Positions 42,931 to 52,420 of a DNA stretch of 64,000 nucleotides are shown here, in pieces. The first letter of the stretch is position 1; every line of letters begins with the position of its first letter. The stretch lies in assembly GCA_029268515.1 (NCBI GenBank), contig JAQWNP010000008.1:41840-105839 (forward strand), read 5' to 3'. The notes beneath the pieces are model-generated. The model did no database searches, was not told the origin of the DNA, and saw only the letters and a list, made by a program, of their open reading frames with translations. This DNA is from Phycisphaerales bacterium (GTDB taxonomy: Bacteria > Planctomycetota > Phycisphaerae > Phycisphaerales > SM1A02). The position numbers were made by a program, and so were the translations under genes.

Positions 42931-43722
42931 CTAATTTGCTGTGCGGCGATCGCGGCGATCGCGGCGATTCGAAGAACCTGAAGGTTGAGATTCATCTCCA
43001 TCTTGCTGTGCCTGATGCGCACGCAGGAATCTGATGGCACGTCGTGCACGTTCGTCGAGATCGCTTTCTCTGGATCCCGGCCGGTTTTGACTGTTCATGT
43101 TTTGCATGTTCTCAGACATGCCTTCGGACATATTTTGATTCGAAGGAGATTGATCAGAGCGTTGTCTTTTCTGTCTTTGTTGCGTTGCTATTGCCTCAGC
43201 AATTTTCTCTCGAAAAATATCTCGTTGAGCATCACTAAGCAGGGCCATTGCTTGTTCCTGATAAGCCTCTGCCTTGGGCGCGTCTTTGCGAGCTTGTTGC
43301 AGCGCTTGAAAAATCGCTGGCCTCTCTGGATCGCTCTCATCCATTGCCCGTACTTCATCTGATAGCTTCCGGATCTTCGCACCGTTTTCCGCTTGGAAAA
43401 CGCGCATCTTAGATTGATAGGCGTTCATCATTTCGCCCAGTTCTTTTCTCTGCGTAGCCGTGAGATCAAGATCTAGCATCTGACCCATCCAGATTCGCAA
43501 ATTAATAGAAGTACGTTGACTGCGATTTCGTTTGGTATTCGACATCTCCCGCCCATCTGTTCTCGTATCTTCTTCAACTTGAGGGCCACTAAGGAGACTG
43601 TCGTTCGTGGACTCACTTGGTTGAGATTCAGGTGCGGTCGCCTGGCCAAATGTAGAAGTAGAGATGAGTAATGTCGTACTCAGGCAAATGGCCAGAGATA
43701 ATTTTTCGAGTTGGAAATTCAT
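42931..43722 (-). CDS. Secreted Spy/CpxP-like helical protein
   Basis: This 263-residue protein starts with a signal peptide (about residues 1-27, LSLAICLSTTLLISTSTFG). After a Ser/Thr/Glu-rich stretch comes a helical segment LDLTATQRKELGEMMNAYQS resembling the LTxxQ pattern of Spy/CpxP-type periplasmic proteins. A similar second helix block (SDAQRDIFREKIAEAIATQQ) follows. The tail is Gln/Asn/Arg-rich and ends in an RRD repeat. ATG 43722 is supported by GGGAGGA. The role, perhaps envelope stress or metal sensing, is inferred from the motif only. Confidence 0.6.
   Translation of the reverse strand: MNFQLEKLSLAICLSTTLLISTSTFGQATAPESQPSESTNDSLLSGPQVEEDTRTDGREMSNTKRNRSQRTSINLRIWMGQMLDLDLTATQRKELGEMMNAYQSKMRVFQAENGAKIRKLSDEVRAMDESDPERPAIFQALQQARKDAPKAEAYQEQAMALLSDAQRDIFREKIAEAIATQQRQKRQRSDQSPSNQNMSEGMSENMQNMNSQNRPGSRESDLDERARRAIRFLRAHQAQQDGDESQPSGSSNRRDRRDRRTAN
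42943..42969. repeat. Three tandem copies of a 9-base unit inside a gene
   Basis: GCGGCGATC occurs twice exactly and a third time with a final T. It keeps frame and encodes the RRDRRDRR end of the Spy-like protein on the minus strand. Confidence 0.9.
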
Positions 43723-43915
43723 GGCAATCCTCCCAAGCAAGTTAAGAGCAAGGTCCTCTCCTGGATATTGTGTGATTCTACTCAATAGGGGACATGATTC
43801 TCTACACAAGACCCAAACGGCTGTTTGGCTTATCATGATCTTTCTGGCACGCTACAAGTGCCTTGTGAGGTAAAATTAGGTTTTCCAAGACCAGAAGGGC
43901 AATAGTGATAGATCA

Positions 43916-45016
43916 ATGTCATTGACACAAAAAGATATTCAAGAGGCACTTAAGACCGTTGATGATCCTGAAATCAAAAAGGATCTTGTGACATTGGGAA
44001 TGGTAAAAAAGGTCCAGGTTGATGGTTCACAGATCAACTTAACGATTCAGCTCACCACACCAGCATGTCCAATGAAAGATAAAATTAAATCTGATATTGA
44101 ACAAGCGATCGCTAAAGCTGCAAAAAAATCGGGCGAGCCAACTCCAACGGTGGTCATTGAATTTACAGCCGAAGTTGCGAAGGCGAATCAGCAAGCGGGT
44201 GATGGTGGAGATCCGCTTCCCAACGTAAAGCATGTGATTGCGGTGGGCGCAGGGAAGGGTGGGGTCGGGAAGTCGACTGTGTCGAGCCTCTTTGCCATTT
44301 CACTGGCGCGCAGTGGCGCAAAGGTTGGACTTCTAGATGGTGATATTTATGGTCCGTCGATGCCAACCATGTTGGGACTTGATGGTCTTCCGCCTGCTGC
44401 TGAAGGGCAGCAGCTCATTCCGTTTGATGTTCATGGAATTAAAGCAATCACCATTGGCAAGTTAGTTCCGCCAGACAAGGCTCTTATTTGGCGTGGGCCG
44501 ATGGCCCATGGTGCTTTTAGACAGTTGGCATTGCAGACTGATTGGGGCGAATTGGACTACCTCATCATCGATCTGCCTCCTGGTACTGGCGATGTCCCTC
44601 TGACCTTGGCTCAACTTATTCCGCTGACCGGTGCAGTCGTGGTCTGCACACCTCAGAAAGTAGCTCAGGATGATGCAAGGCGTGCGGTACGCATGTTCCA
44701 GCAACTTGGAGTCACCGTCTTGGGCATGGTTGAGAATATGAGTTACTTCGTTGGTGACGACGGAAAGGAATATGACCTCTTCGGGCGCGGTGGCACAGAG
44801 TCGCTGGCGGCTTCACTTAATATTCCGTTGCTCGGCACATTGCCAATTCATAGCAAATTACGCGAGAATTGTGATTCTGGAACACCATTGGCAAATTGGG
44901 ATGACAGTCCCACGATGGGGCAACAAGTTGACGATATGGCGCAGGATTTAGCCGGCCGCATATCGGTCATGACTCATACCGGTGCATTACAGCAACCAAC
45001 AATCTCCGTGACCTAG
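43916..45016 (+). CDS. mrp: Mrp/NBP35-family P-loop ATPase, iron-sulphur cluster carrier
   Basis: This 366-residue protein has an N-terminal DUF59/MIP18 domain (about 1-90, VDDPEIKKDLVTLGMV and TTPACPMKD). The ParA-like ATPase follows, with GAGKGGVGKSTVSSLFAISL near 118, DGDIYGPSMPTMLG and a later Walker B in YLIIDLPPGTGDVPLT. Mrp proteins carry and deliver Fe-S clusters. The usual CPxC pair that binds the bridging cluster is not obvious near FVGDDGKEYDLFGRGG (no CxxC there). ATG 43916 has no strong Shine-Dalgarno. Confidence 0.88.
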   Translation: MSLTQKDIQEALKTVDDPEIKKDLVTLGMVKKVQVDGSQINLTIQLTTPACPMKDKIKSDIEQAIAKAAKKSGEPTPTVVIEFTAEVAKANQQAGDGGDPLPNVKHVIAVGAGKGGVGKSTVSSLFAISLARSGAKVGLLDGDIYGPSMPTMLGLDGLPPAAEGQQLIPFDVHGIKAITIGKLVPPDKALIWRGPMAHGAFRQLALQTDWGELDYLIIDLPPGTGDVPLTLAQLIPLTGAVVVCTPQKVAQDDARRAVRMFQQLGVTVLGMVENMSYFVGDDGKEYDLFGRGGTESLAASLNIPLLGTLPIHSKLRENCDSGTPLANWDDSPTMGQQVDDMAQDLAGRISVMTHTGALQQPTISVT

Positions 45017-45040
45017 TTTATTTTGCGCAGCCAGGTTTCT

Positions 45041-46372
45041 TTACGAAATTTCTGAAGCCGGTTCTGCTCGAGACATCCAACCAATTGCCGTAAAGAATCG
45101 AACGCTCATCCAACTTGCTAGCCATGCACCAGCCATTGAGGTCGTCGCATTAAACAGGAAGAGGCCTGTTTCACCTCGAGCGAGCCCAAGTATTTGTGAG
45201 AGACCCGCGCCCATTGTGACAACCACAATGGGATTGAGTGCGTTGGTACGCGTGAGTTCGTCGCACCAACGGAAGATTAATCCAATTGCGATCCCATAAA
45301 ACCAAACAGCGATCCATGGATTGTCATGGGCAATATGGCCAATGATGCCAGGCCCCAAGCTGTAATTTGCCCCAACCTTCTGAAACTGGCCTTGCTCGAC
45401 CATGATGCGCCCAACCGAGTTTGGCTTGTCTTCCCAATAGATGCGAGGTATCGGTTGCGTTACGTAGTAGGTGAGCGTGTGTAAGTGATAGTAGGGGTAG
45501 TTCTCTGGATAGTTTTCGATCAGCCAAAGCGAGTTGCCGCCAGCGAGCTGTCCCGAGAGTAGGTCCATGACAGAATACTTGAGGTCATCAATACTCACTT
45601 GGCTCATGGCAGTGAGTGTTTGGGTGATGGTGCGTTCTCTTTCATTTCCAGCCCGCGCAGCAGTAAATGCGGTGGAGAACAACATGATCGGAAAACCGAT
45701 GAGTGCCACGCGCATCAGCAAGCGTTGTAAGCCGAGGTGCCGCCACGCTGACCAATAGGCCGCAAAACCAAAGGCGAGAAAAATGGTCAGTAATTCTCGG
45801 CGGCCAAAGCTCTCTAGGAGCAGGATCAACAGCGTCAGGCACACGACAGCGAAACCAGAAATGGCCACCGGTACATTGAATGGTCGTGGTGCCCAGGCCC
45901 AGCCAACCAGTCCGCAAGCAGCAGCAAACACACCGACGGCAAGTTGTGCAGTCAGCACGCCAACGACTGGAATCTGTCCAATGACGAGTCGAAGAAAAAC
46001 ACCAAAGGCACAGAAAGCCAGTGCCAGAAGAATCAGCACAAGCGGCGAGATATTGATGTTCTGAATCTGCTTTTGGCCGAGGCGTTTTGCCACCCAACCG
46101 ATTTTGTATGAGAGAAAGAAACACACTAAGAAAAACGTTGAGAGGAAAGCGAAGACCACTCCGGAATAAACCGGGTATTGAATATAAAGTTGGTCGTACT
46201 CTTCAAAGAGAAGGCTTGTTGAAGCGCTACTCAGTTGAAATATGATGTAACCAGCAAGAAAGATATTTCGCAGTGAGGCGAGTTCGACAGTGCCCCGCGC
46301 AGCCTGTGCCAATATGATCCAGATGATCACAATCGAGCAGAGCACAAGGTATATCGCGATTAGGCTAACCAT
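45041..46372 (-). CDS. Polytopic membrane protein, probable O-antigen/oligosaccharide polymerase
   Basis: This 443-residue protein has about eleven membrane helices and a longer hydrophilic loop between about 255 and 345. That loop contains GNSLWLIENYPENYPYY and PIPRIYWEDKPNSVG, a layout like Wzy-type polymerases (oligosaccharide repeat unit polymerase). It converges on mrp and lies downstream of a secreted protein and a GT4 glycosyltransferase on the same strand, which supports a surface-polysaccharide role. Assignment is by topology and loop pattern, not by a catalytic motif. Confidence 0.6.
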   Translation of the reverse strand: MVSLIAIYLVLCSIVIIWIILAQAARGTVELASLRNIFLAGYIIFQLSSASTSLLFEEYDQLYIQYPVYSGVVFAFLSTFFLVCFFLSYKIGWVAKRLGQKQIQNINISPLVLILLALAFCAFGVFLRLVIGQIPVVGVLTAQLAVGVFAAACGLVGWAWAPRPFNVPVAISGFAVVCLTLLILLLESFGRRELLTIFLAFGFAAYWSAWRHLGLQRLLMRVALIGFPIMLFSTAFTAARAGNERERTITQTLTAMSQVSIDDLKYSVMDLLSGQLAGGNSLWLIENYPENYPYYHLHTLTYYVTQPIPRIYWEDKPNSVGRIMVEQGQFQKVGANYSLGPGIIGHIAHDNPWIAVWFYGIAIGLIFRWCDELTRTNALNPIVVVTMGAGLSQILGLARGETGLFLFNATTSMAGAWLASWMSVRFFTAIGWMSRAEPASEIS

Positions 46373-46445
46373 CAGGTTCTTATCAACAAGTGTTTCGTAG
46401 CAAGGATGCCTGCTCCCACAGGCTGGATGCGGAATGATATGCCGC

Positions 46446-48116
46446 TCAGGGGCTGCTATCGGTCCCTTGGGCCGGTGGAGTTGAGGCTGGCCGTGGTTGT
46501 TTTGTTTGGGGTTCTTTCAACCACGATTCAGCCGCGCGAAGTGTCTGGACGGGCCGGGCTGCTTCTACAAAAATAACTGGTATGTAGCCAAGCTGAGCAA
46601 TTCGAGCGATCTCCTGCCTCATTAATGAGAGTGGTAGCTCCGTTTCAGCATTCGCATTGAGACGATTAAAGAGCATCCCCGCCCATATTTCATGACCGGG
46701 CAAGAGCAAGTCTGCCAGCGCATGAGATTGCGTGATTTGTCGCCGACGATGCTCTGGGAGCGAATTAGCGGCGTATGTATTAATCCAAGTTGGTGCAAGG
46801 GTATGCATCATGTCGACCGAGCAGCCTTCTGTTACAAAAGTCACTGACTTCTGTCTTTGCTGCATACGCAAAAGCCAATCGTAAGACTCCCAGGCGGGCA
46901 TATGCCTATGACTAAATGCATCGAGCCCCATAATGGTGGCGCCCGCACTTGCGGCGCGGTCAAGTTCATCAAACGCCGCTTGTACTTGAATAGGGGCGTT
47001 GAGATCGAGTGATGTGACGTCTGGTGCATTCCAATCTGCCTGGTACTCCAGACTATGACCCCACCACAGCCCCCAGCCTTCATTCGGGGGGACCTGGATG
47101 CTGGCCAGCTGAGCAACAGCGTCATTCATCGCTTTGGAATTGACATCGTCGTCAACCCATCTCGAGGTGATCTGAAAAGGGAAGTTGTAATTTGTCGCCG
47201 CATTGGCCCCGGTTGGAGCCCAGAGTACGACTCGTGTCCAGGATCGTAGAAGTCGTTCAACGCTTCGGGCAAGTGGACCATAGCCAACGAGATCAGGTCG
47301 ATGTTCGCGCGGCACTATAAATCCAGAGGGATTGTCAGTAGTGATTCGGCTGGTGAGCGCAAGATGTTCACCTCGAACGGGACGAGCATCTCTTTTGTAG
47401 CGAACGCCGCCGTAGGTACTCTGGAAGTAGTCTTGGTATGGCGCCAGAGTCTCAATATAAGCCGCACGGTCATTTGTGGTTCGTACAGAAATGGCATAGG
47501 TACGTTTGCTGCCAGGCGCCATGGTGCCCGGATAAATCATTTCGGGGGTGCCTCTCGGGCGATCGCTGTTGTTAAAAGAAAAACGAAACAACCACTCATT
47601 CTTCTGATCAGTTGTTTCAATAGAACACGCAACATCATGCTTGTACTCCAGTATTGGAAATAAAAGCGCACATCCGATTGTGTCACGTTCATTTGAGGCA
47701 ACTATGACGGGGCTATAGAGCCATCTTGGGTATACAGATGATGCTGCAATAGTGTTTTGAACCCATTTTGATTTTTGCTCACCGCCATCAATTGTAAAAT
47801 CCATCCAATCAAGCTCTGGTCCAGTTGTAAATGGACCAATATCGATTGATGGTATTGGTTGGTTCTCTTTCGTTTGATTCTGCAAGGTCCATTCAACATC
47901 AAAGCCGCCTTTGACGAGCTTGAATTCCTTTGAAATAGTCAGCTTTGAGTTGAGAGACGGATCCATATGCGCTTTTGGTGAGCCTCCACCTTGTTGTGAG
48001 TGGGCAGCCGTCGTAATGAGAAAAAAAACAACCCAACCCAAACGAAACCAACGCCTTTGTTCCGGTTGTCTTGATCGCCCTTGAAGAGGGGAGGTTTTAA
48101 TGGGGTGCATCATCAT
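46446..48116 (-). CDS. Secreted protein of unknown function in a polysaccharide gene group
   Basis: This 556-residue protein has a signal peptide after a basic start (hydrophobic GWVVFFLITTAAHS near 27-40). The N-terminal half looks beta-rich. The C-terminal half has alternating elements such as GATIMGLDAFSHRHMPAWES, SVTFVTEGCSVDMMHTLAPT and LGYIPVIFVEA, which recall a TIM-barrel glycoside-hydrolase fold. I cannot name the family or catalytic residues. Its ATG overlaps the TGA of the upstream GT4 gene by 4 bases. Confidence 0.6.
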   Translation of the reverse strand: MMMHPIKTSPLQGRSRQPEQRRWFRLGWVVFFLITTAAHSQQGGGSPKAHMDPSLNSKLTISKEFKLVKGGFDVEWTLQNQTKENQPIPSIDIGPFTTGPELDWMDFTIDGGEQKSKWVQNTIAASSVYPRWLYSPVIVASNERDTIGCALLFPILEYKHDVACSIETTDQKNEWLFRFSFNNSDRPRGTPEMIYPGTMAPGSKRTYAISVRTTNDRAAYIETLAPYQDYFQSTYGGVRYKRDARPVRGEHLALTSRITTDNPSGFIVPREHRPDLVGYGPLARSVERLLRSWTRVVLWAPTGANAATNYNFPFQITSRWVDDDVNSKAMNDAVAQLASIQVPPNEGWGLWWGHSLEYQADWNAPDVTSLDLNAPIQVQAAFDELDRAASAGATIMGLDAFSHRHMPAWESYDWLLRMQQRQKSVTFVTEGCSVDMMHTLAPTWINTYAANSLPEHRRRQITQSHALADLLLPGHEIWAGMLFNRLNANAETELPLSLMRQEIARIAQLGYIPVIFVEAARPVQTLRAAESWLKEPQTKQPRPASTPPAQGTDSSP

Positions 48117-49273
48117 TGGGGGGTGAGTTGATTCTCATACATAGCGACATACTGTGAGAGAATGGAGTCACTCGCAAAGGTATCAAACACCCATTTTCTG
48201 CCTGTTTGTCCCATTGAAACGGCTCGATCCCGATCTTCAAGGAGTTCTTTCAATTTGGCGGCAAAAGCCTCTGGTGTGCGATCAACGATCAAAGCGCCAC
48301 CGGAGCCTTCTAGCTCTGGCCAAGTGTCAACACCACGGGTGGTCATGATTGGTGTTTCACAGGCAAGTGATTCAGGGAAGATGAAACCAAAGTTCTCTTG
48401 GTTGGTAGGCAGGGCCATCACATCAGCTGCTTGATAGAGTGAGAGTTTCTGATCTCCAGACACGTGGCCGGTAAAGGTGGTGCAAGCGCTGAGGCCAGCA
48501 TCACTGACCTGCTTCATCAACTGATTGGTGTATTCAGCATCACCAGTTCCTGCAAGGACCAGCCGAAAGATAACACCGCGGTCATTCAGCTGCTTTGATG
48601 CAGCAATGAGCGTTTCGGCGCCCTTCTTCGGATGCAATCTGCTTAGGAACAAAATGGTTGGAATGTGACTATCCAATTCGGGCCATTTTTGCTGAGCCAA
48701 TGCAGGCCCAGGGAGTTCACGATAGGGGGCTAGATCAAAGACCAGTGGAATGACAATGCCGCGACCGTTTGGATACCACCGACTGGCTTGTTCATGCTCT
48801 TTGCTCGCAGTGGCGTGCACATAGGTGGCTTGTTCTAAGAACCGCCGGCCTCGCAGCATCAGGTAGATTCGTTTCTTTAGATGGCGCTGGCTCATACTCC
48901 AGTCATCGAGCATGCCATGAATGGAGATGATGTTTGGTATCCCGGCCTGTCGCGCTACTGCAGCGAAATACGTGTTGGTAGGGTCCCAGGGTGTATGCAA
49001 GTGAATTGCATCAGCATTCTTCATTGCATCGTGCCAGGTCGCCTTGGCTGAAGCATCGAGACGGCCAAATGGGCCGGAGATTCCATTGATTTGAGTGACT
49101 TTCGGTAGTGCAGAACTACCACTTTTCCATTGGGAGGGTATGTCAGTTGGATCCTGGGTGACGACCTCCACCTGATGCCCACCAGCGGCCATCAGGGCAG
49201 CAAGGTCTAATACTGCTCGAACGACGCCACCATCTTCGAGGCGAAATCGTGAAAAATAGTGGACGACTTTCAT
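48113..49273 (-). CDS. GT4-family glycosyltransferase
   Basis: This 386-residue GT-B enzyme has DGGVVRAVLDLAALMAAGGH in the acceptor domain, LHTPWDPTN, and a donor domain with FLSRLHPKKGAETLI near 212. The EX7E-type motif is in NQENFGFIFPESLACE near 310, followed by TTRGVDTWPEL. It transfers a sugar from a nucleotide donor to a growing glycan. No membrane helix is seen. It is the first gene of a minus-strand group that also encodes the secreted protein and the polymerase-like protein. The start is ATG 49273. Confidence 0.85.
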   Translation of the reverse strand: MKVVHYFSRFRLEDGGVVRAVLDLAALMAAGGHQVEVVTQDPTDIPSQWKSGSSALPKVTQINGISGPFGRLDASAKATWHDAMKNADAIHLHTPWDPTNTYFAAVARQAGIPNIISIHGMLDDWSMSQRHLKKRIYLMLRGRRFLEQATYVHATASKEHEQASRWYPNGRGIVIPLVFDLAPYRELPGPALAQQKWPELDSHIPTILFLSRLHPKKGAETLIAASKQLNDRGVIFRLVLAGTGDAEYTNQLMKQVSDAGLSACTTFTGHVSGDQKLSLYQAADVMALPTNQENFGFIFPESLACETPIMTTRGVDTWPELEGSGGALIVDRTPEAFAAKLKELLEDRDRAVSMGQTGRKWVFDTFASDSILSQYVAMYENQLTPQ

Positions 49274-49471
49274 GCAGTCAGATCCGGAAGTGGTTGGGTT
49301 ATCGCTTAGATCACTACGCGAGGCAATCTGTCTATACTATGCAAGATAGCTGCAAATGAGCTGTTTTGCGGGGTTTTTTAGGAAGTCTTGCCTCCCACTC
49401 TGGTAGTCGCTACGATCGTCTTTTCGTTATGCGCAAGCGATCTTGCCCCATCCGCTTAGGGAGTCCGTCTC

Positions 49472-50665
49472 ATGTCCAAGACCTCGTTAATCGATCCTCA
49501 CGGAGGATCGCTGGTAAATCGTATTATCTCTGGCGATCAAGCTACCAAGTTGCAAAGTGAAGCTGCTTCGCTTCCAGCAATCACACTCAGCGATAAACAG
49601 GCCTGTGATCTTGAGATGATTGCAATTGGCGCCTTTAGCCCGCTTGAGGGATTTGTTGGGAAAGATGACTTCGAGTCTATCTGCAAGAACATGCGGACTG
49701 CCGACGGAGTGGCATGGCCAATTCCGATTACGCTGGCAGTTGATGATGCAACAAAGGCCTCGATAGAGCCTGGTAGCCGCGTGGCTCTCTATCACCGCGA
49801 TAGCACGTTGCTCGCAGTGATGGATGTGAATGAGGTTTATAGCCACGATAAGAAACTGGAGATTCCAAACGTCTTTGGTACTGAGGATGAGGCACATCCT
49901 GGCGTGGCAGCCGTGATGGCTGAAGGTGACTGGCTGTTGGGTGGACCCATCCATGTCCTCACCGTGACCCCAGAGCATGAGCCAGGTGAACAATTCACCG
50001 CACATCGACTTGCACCAAGTGCAACACGAAAAGAATTCTCGGATCGCGGCTGGTCTACGATTGCTGCTTTCCAGACACGCAATCCAATCCATCGGGCTCA
50101 TGAGTATCTCTGTAAGTGCTCACAAGAAATTTGTGATGGTCTCCTGATCCATCCGCTTGTGGGTGAAACCAAACCTGGAGATATTCCAGCAGATGTCAGG
50201 ATGGAATGTTACGAGACCATTATCGACAAGTATTTCGTAGATGAACGTACCTTGCTGTCCGTGATGCCGGCAGCGATGCGTTATGCGGGCCCCCGTGAAG
50301 CAGTGCTCCATGCACTTGTTCGACAGAACTATGGTGTCTCGCACTTTATTGTTGGTCGAGATCACGCTGGTGTGGGTGACTATTACGGCACGTACGATGC
50401 ACAGAATATCTTCGATACTTTCGCAGACGGTGAGATTAAGGTCATTCCACTCAAATTTGAGCACGCGGCCTATAGCAAGAAGGCCCAAGGCATGGTCTCC
50501 GCTAAGACCTTCCCCAAAATTGAGGGTGATCAGATCTTCCTTTCAGGAACCAAGGTTCGCGAAATGCTGGACCGCGCGGAGCGGCCACCAAAGGAATTCT
50601 CACGCGAAGAAGTTGCAGATGTCTTGATTAAATGGGCAACATCAGAGGTTCCAGCAGGGGCCTAA
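49472..50665 (+). CDS. sat: Sulfate adenylyltransferase (ATP sulfurylase)
   Basis: This 397-residue single-chain ATP sulfurylase forms adenosine 5'-phosphosulfate from ATP and sulfate. Landmarks are GAFSPLEGFVGKDDF, the nucleotide motif FQTRNPIHRAHEYL near 203, MRYAGPREAVLHALVRQNYG, and IVGRDHAGVGDYYGTYDAQ. GGGAG lies eight bases before the ATG. It is of the homo-oligomeric type rather than CysDN. It is followed by cysC after 81 bases, so the pair should produce PAPS. Confidence 0.93.
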   Translation: MSKTSLIDPHGGSLVNRIISGDQATKLQSEAASLPAITLSDKQACDLEMIAIGAFSPLEGFVGKDDFESICKNMRTADGVAWPIPITLAVDDATKASIEPGSRVALYHRDSTLLAVMDVNEVYSHDKKLEIPNVFGTEDEAHPGVAAVMAEGDWLLGGPIHVLTVTPEHEPGEQFTAHRLAPSATRKEFSDRGWSTIAAFQTRNPIHRAHEYLCKCSQEICDGLLIHPLVGETKPGDIPADVRMECYETIIDKYFVDERTLLSVMPAAMRYAGPREAVLHALVRQNYGVSHFIVGRDHAGVGDYYGTYDAQNIFDTFADGEIKVIPLKFEHAAYSKKAQGMVSAKTFPKIEGDQIFLSGTKVREMLDRAERPPKEFSREEVADVLIKWATSEVPAGA

Positions 50666-50746
50666 TTGAGTAGAGATGAAATACGTTGTTGGGTTGGGTT
50701 TTAAAAACCGGCGTCACAACACTAACTTGGAGATGATTGAACGAAA

Positions 50747-51358
50747 ATGGCTGATCAAGTAGCAACGAACATTACTTGGCATGAAGGTGAGATCACCGCT
50801 GAGAAACGGCACGAGAACATGGGGCAGCAGGGCGCTACGCTTTGGCTCACCGGTCTATCCGGTAGTGGAAAGAGCACAGTTGCAGTTGCTCTTGAGCAAA
50901 TGCTTATCGCAAGAGGCAAACATGCTTATCGATTAGATGGCGATAATGTTCGGCATGGCCTGAACAAGAACCTCGGTTTTTCTGCCGAAGATCGAACTGA
51001 GAATATTCGTCGTATTGGTGAAGTGACTAAGCTCTTCGCCGAATCAGGCATGATCTCAATTACAAGCTTTATAAGTCCTTATAAAGCAGATCGCGATTTA
51101 GCTCGTACCGCTCATGAAGAAGCTGGTATTCCTTACTTTGAAGTCTACGTCGAGTGCCCACTAGAAGAGGCAGAACGACGTGATCCAAAGGGGCTTTATA
51201 AGAAAGCCCGGGCTGGCGAGATCAAGGGCTTCACAGGGATCGATGATCCATACGAAGAACCAGATGCAGCAGAGCTTGTGATTCGCACAGATCAGCAGAC
51301 CATTGAAGAAAGTGCTGCCACTTTGCTGAGCTTGCTAGAAACCAAGGGCATCATCTAG
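50747..51358 (+). CDS. cysC: Adenylylsulfate kinase
   Basis: This 203-residue kinase phosphorylates adenosine 5'-phosphosulfate to PAPS. Walker A is LTGLSGSGKSTVA near residue 36. DGDNVRHGLNKNLGFSAEDR, SITSFISPYKADRDLAR and the lid-region YKKARAGEIKGFTGIDDPYE are all present. It is a stand-alone protein of the usual size (about 200). A strong terminator follows. PAPS may feed sulfate reduction or sulfotransferases acting on surface glycans; no PAPS reductase is in the window. Confidence 0.93.
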   Translation: MADQVATNITWHEGEITAEKRHENMGQQGATLWLTGLSGSGKSTVAVALEQMLIARGKHAYRLDGDNVRHGLNKNLGFSAEDRTENIRRIGEVTKLFAESGMISITSFISPYKADRDLARTAHEEAGIPYFEVYVECPLEEAERRDPKGLYKKARAGEIKGFTGIDDPYEEPDAAELVIRTDQQTIEESAATLLSLLETKGII

Positions 51359-51391
51359 GTCGCAGTATTGGCTTATTGAAATTGTTGATAC

Positions 51392-51425
51392 ACGGGCTCG
51401 CCTTCATGGCGGGCCCGTTTTTTTT
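51392..51425 (+). terminator. Rho-independent terminator after cysC
   Basis: An 11-pair GC-rich stem (ACGGGCTCGCC with GGCGGGCCCGT, one T-G pair) around a TTCAT loop is followed by an eight-T run. It lies 34 bases after cysC and at the end of the convergent pseudopilin gene. Confidence 0.9.
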
Positions 51426-52404
51426 AGCGTCTTGGTTTAGACGGTCCAAATGGCATCCATGACCAGGGGTCGTGCGCGATTGTTCCAACGAGTTCAACAG
51501 AGGTCGCACCATCGAGATGGACGAGAGGAAGGCCTTGTTTTTTGCCGCGTGAAACTGGGATGCCTGCAGTGCCAAGATTGCCAGAACCGGAATCGACTAT
51601 CTGGCCATTCTCATCGAACCACCACTGATCGAATTCCCAGGGGTTCGCAGGCGCATCATCACCATCGACGGTGGAGCGTTCAAAATCACCTGCCCCTGGT
51701 GGGCGAAGCTCCATATAACCCCATTTGGTACCGGGGACAGCTCCCAGATTCGCATCAGGATCATGCGACGAAGCGAAGAGAATCATGCGGGACGGTTGCA
51801 CGACTTCGCTCAATCTTGTTGCGGCCAGGCGTTCAGATGCATACCGACTTCCCCAGGGATGGTAGCGTTTCGCAAGACCACCATGACGCGAGTCACCGCC
51901 AAGTGCTATTGAGTTGAGGCCAAAGCTTGGTCGTAGGCCTACACCGATTTCGCTTGCGGAGGCAGAGCCTGATCCATAGACGTTGTTGGCGACTTCTGCG
52001 TCCATAAGGTCCAGGACAGCACTGTCACGGTAGTCCGCCATAAAGGTCTTGTATCCGCCACCCATATAGGGAGCGAGTCTCCAGACATAGCTCGCTGCAT
52101 CTTCTGGATTAATCTGACGCCCATCGACCTTAGCCTCAAGTTCGATTGGCATATCTGCAGCATTCGCGTAATCACTCGGTGCTGAGTAGCCGGGCATCAA
52201 TTCGCCATTGTTATCCGAACTCGATTGCGTATAACCACTGGCCATCTGCCGAAGGGCATCAGTCGATCGAGCTTGTGTGGCTGTCTCTGATGCGCCAGAA
52301 ATTGCCACGATGGTAATCGATGCAAGAATAGCAATGATGCCCAAGACAACGAGGGTCTCGATAATCGTAAATGCTCTAGGAGTCTTTTTGTACTTTAAAT
52401 ACAT
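51424..52404 (-). CDS. Type II secretion/type IV-like pseudopilin
   Basis: This 326-residue protein starts with a prepilin leader (MYLKYKKTPRA) and the methylation/helix segment FTIIETLVVLGIIAILASIT. Glu5 of the mature chain is present (FTIIE). The large extracytoplasmic part is rich in Gly, Ser and Asp and resembles planctomycete type II pseudopilins whose assembly is unclear. ATG 52404 is supported by AAGGATC; the longer frame lacks a leader. It lies 16 bases after another pseudopilin gene. Confidence 0.82.
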   Translation of the reverse strand: MYLKYKKTPRAFTIIETLVVLGIIAILASITIVAISGASETATQARSTDALRQMASGYTQSSSDNNGELMPGYSAPSDYANAADMPIELEAKVDGRQINPEDAASYVWRLAPYMGGGYKTFMADYRDSAVLDLMDAEVANNVYGSGSASASEIGVGLRPSFGLNSIALGGDSRHGGLAKRYHPWGSRYASERLAATRLSEVVQPSRMILFASSHDPDANLGAVPGTKWGYMELRPPGAGDFERSTVDGDDAPANPWEFDQWWFDENGQIVDSGSGNLGTAGIPVSRGKKQGLPLVHLDGATSVELVGTIAHDPWSWMPFGPSKPRR

Positions 52405-52420
52405 ACAAGTCGATCCTTGT

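Noticed and set aside
42943..42969. A CRISPR-like repeat
   Set aside because: The units are contiguous 9-base copies in frame inside a gene, with no spacers.
49274..49471. A sulfur-related riboswitch upstream of sat
   Set aside because: A small GCAAA/TTTGC stem followed by a T run is present but no SAM-binding core was recognised.
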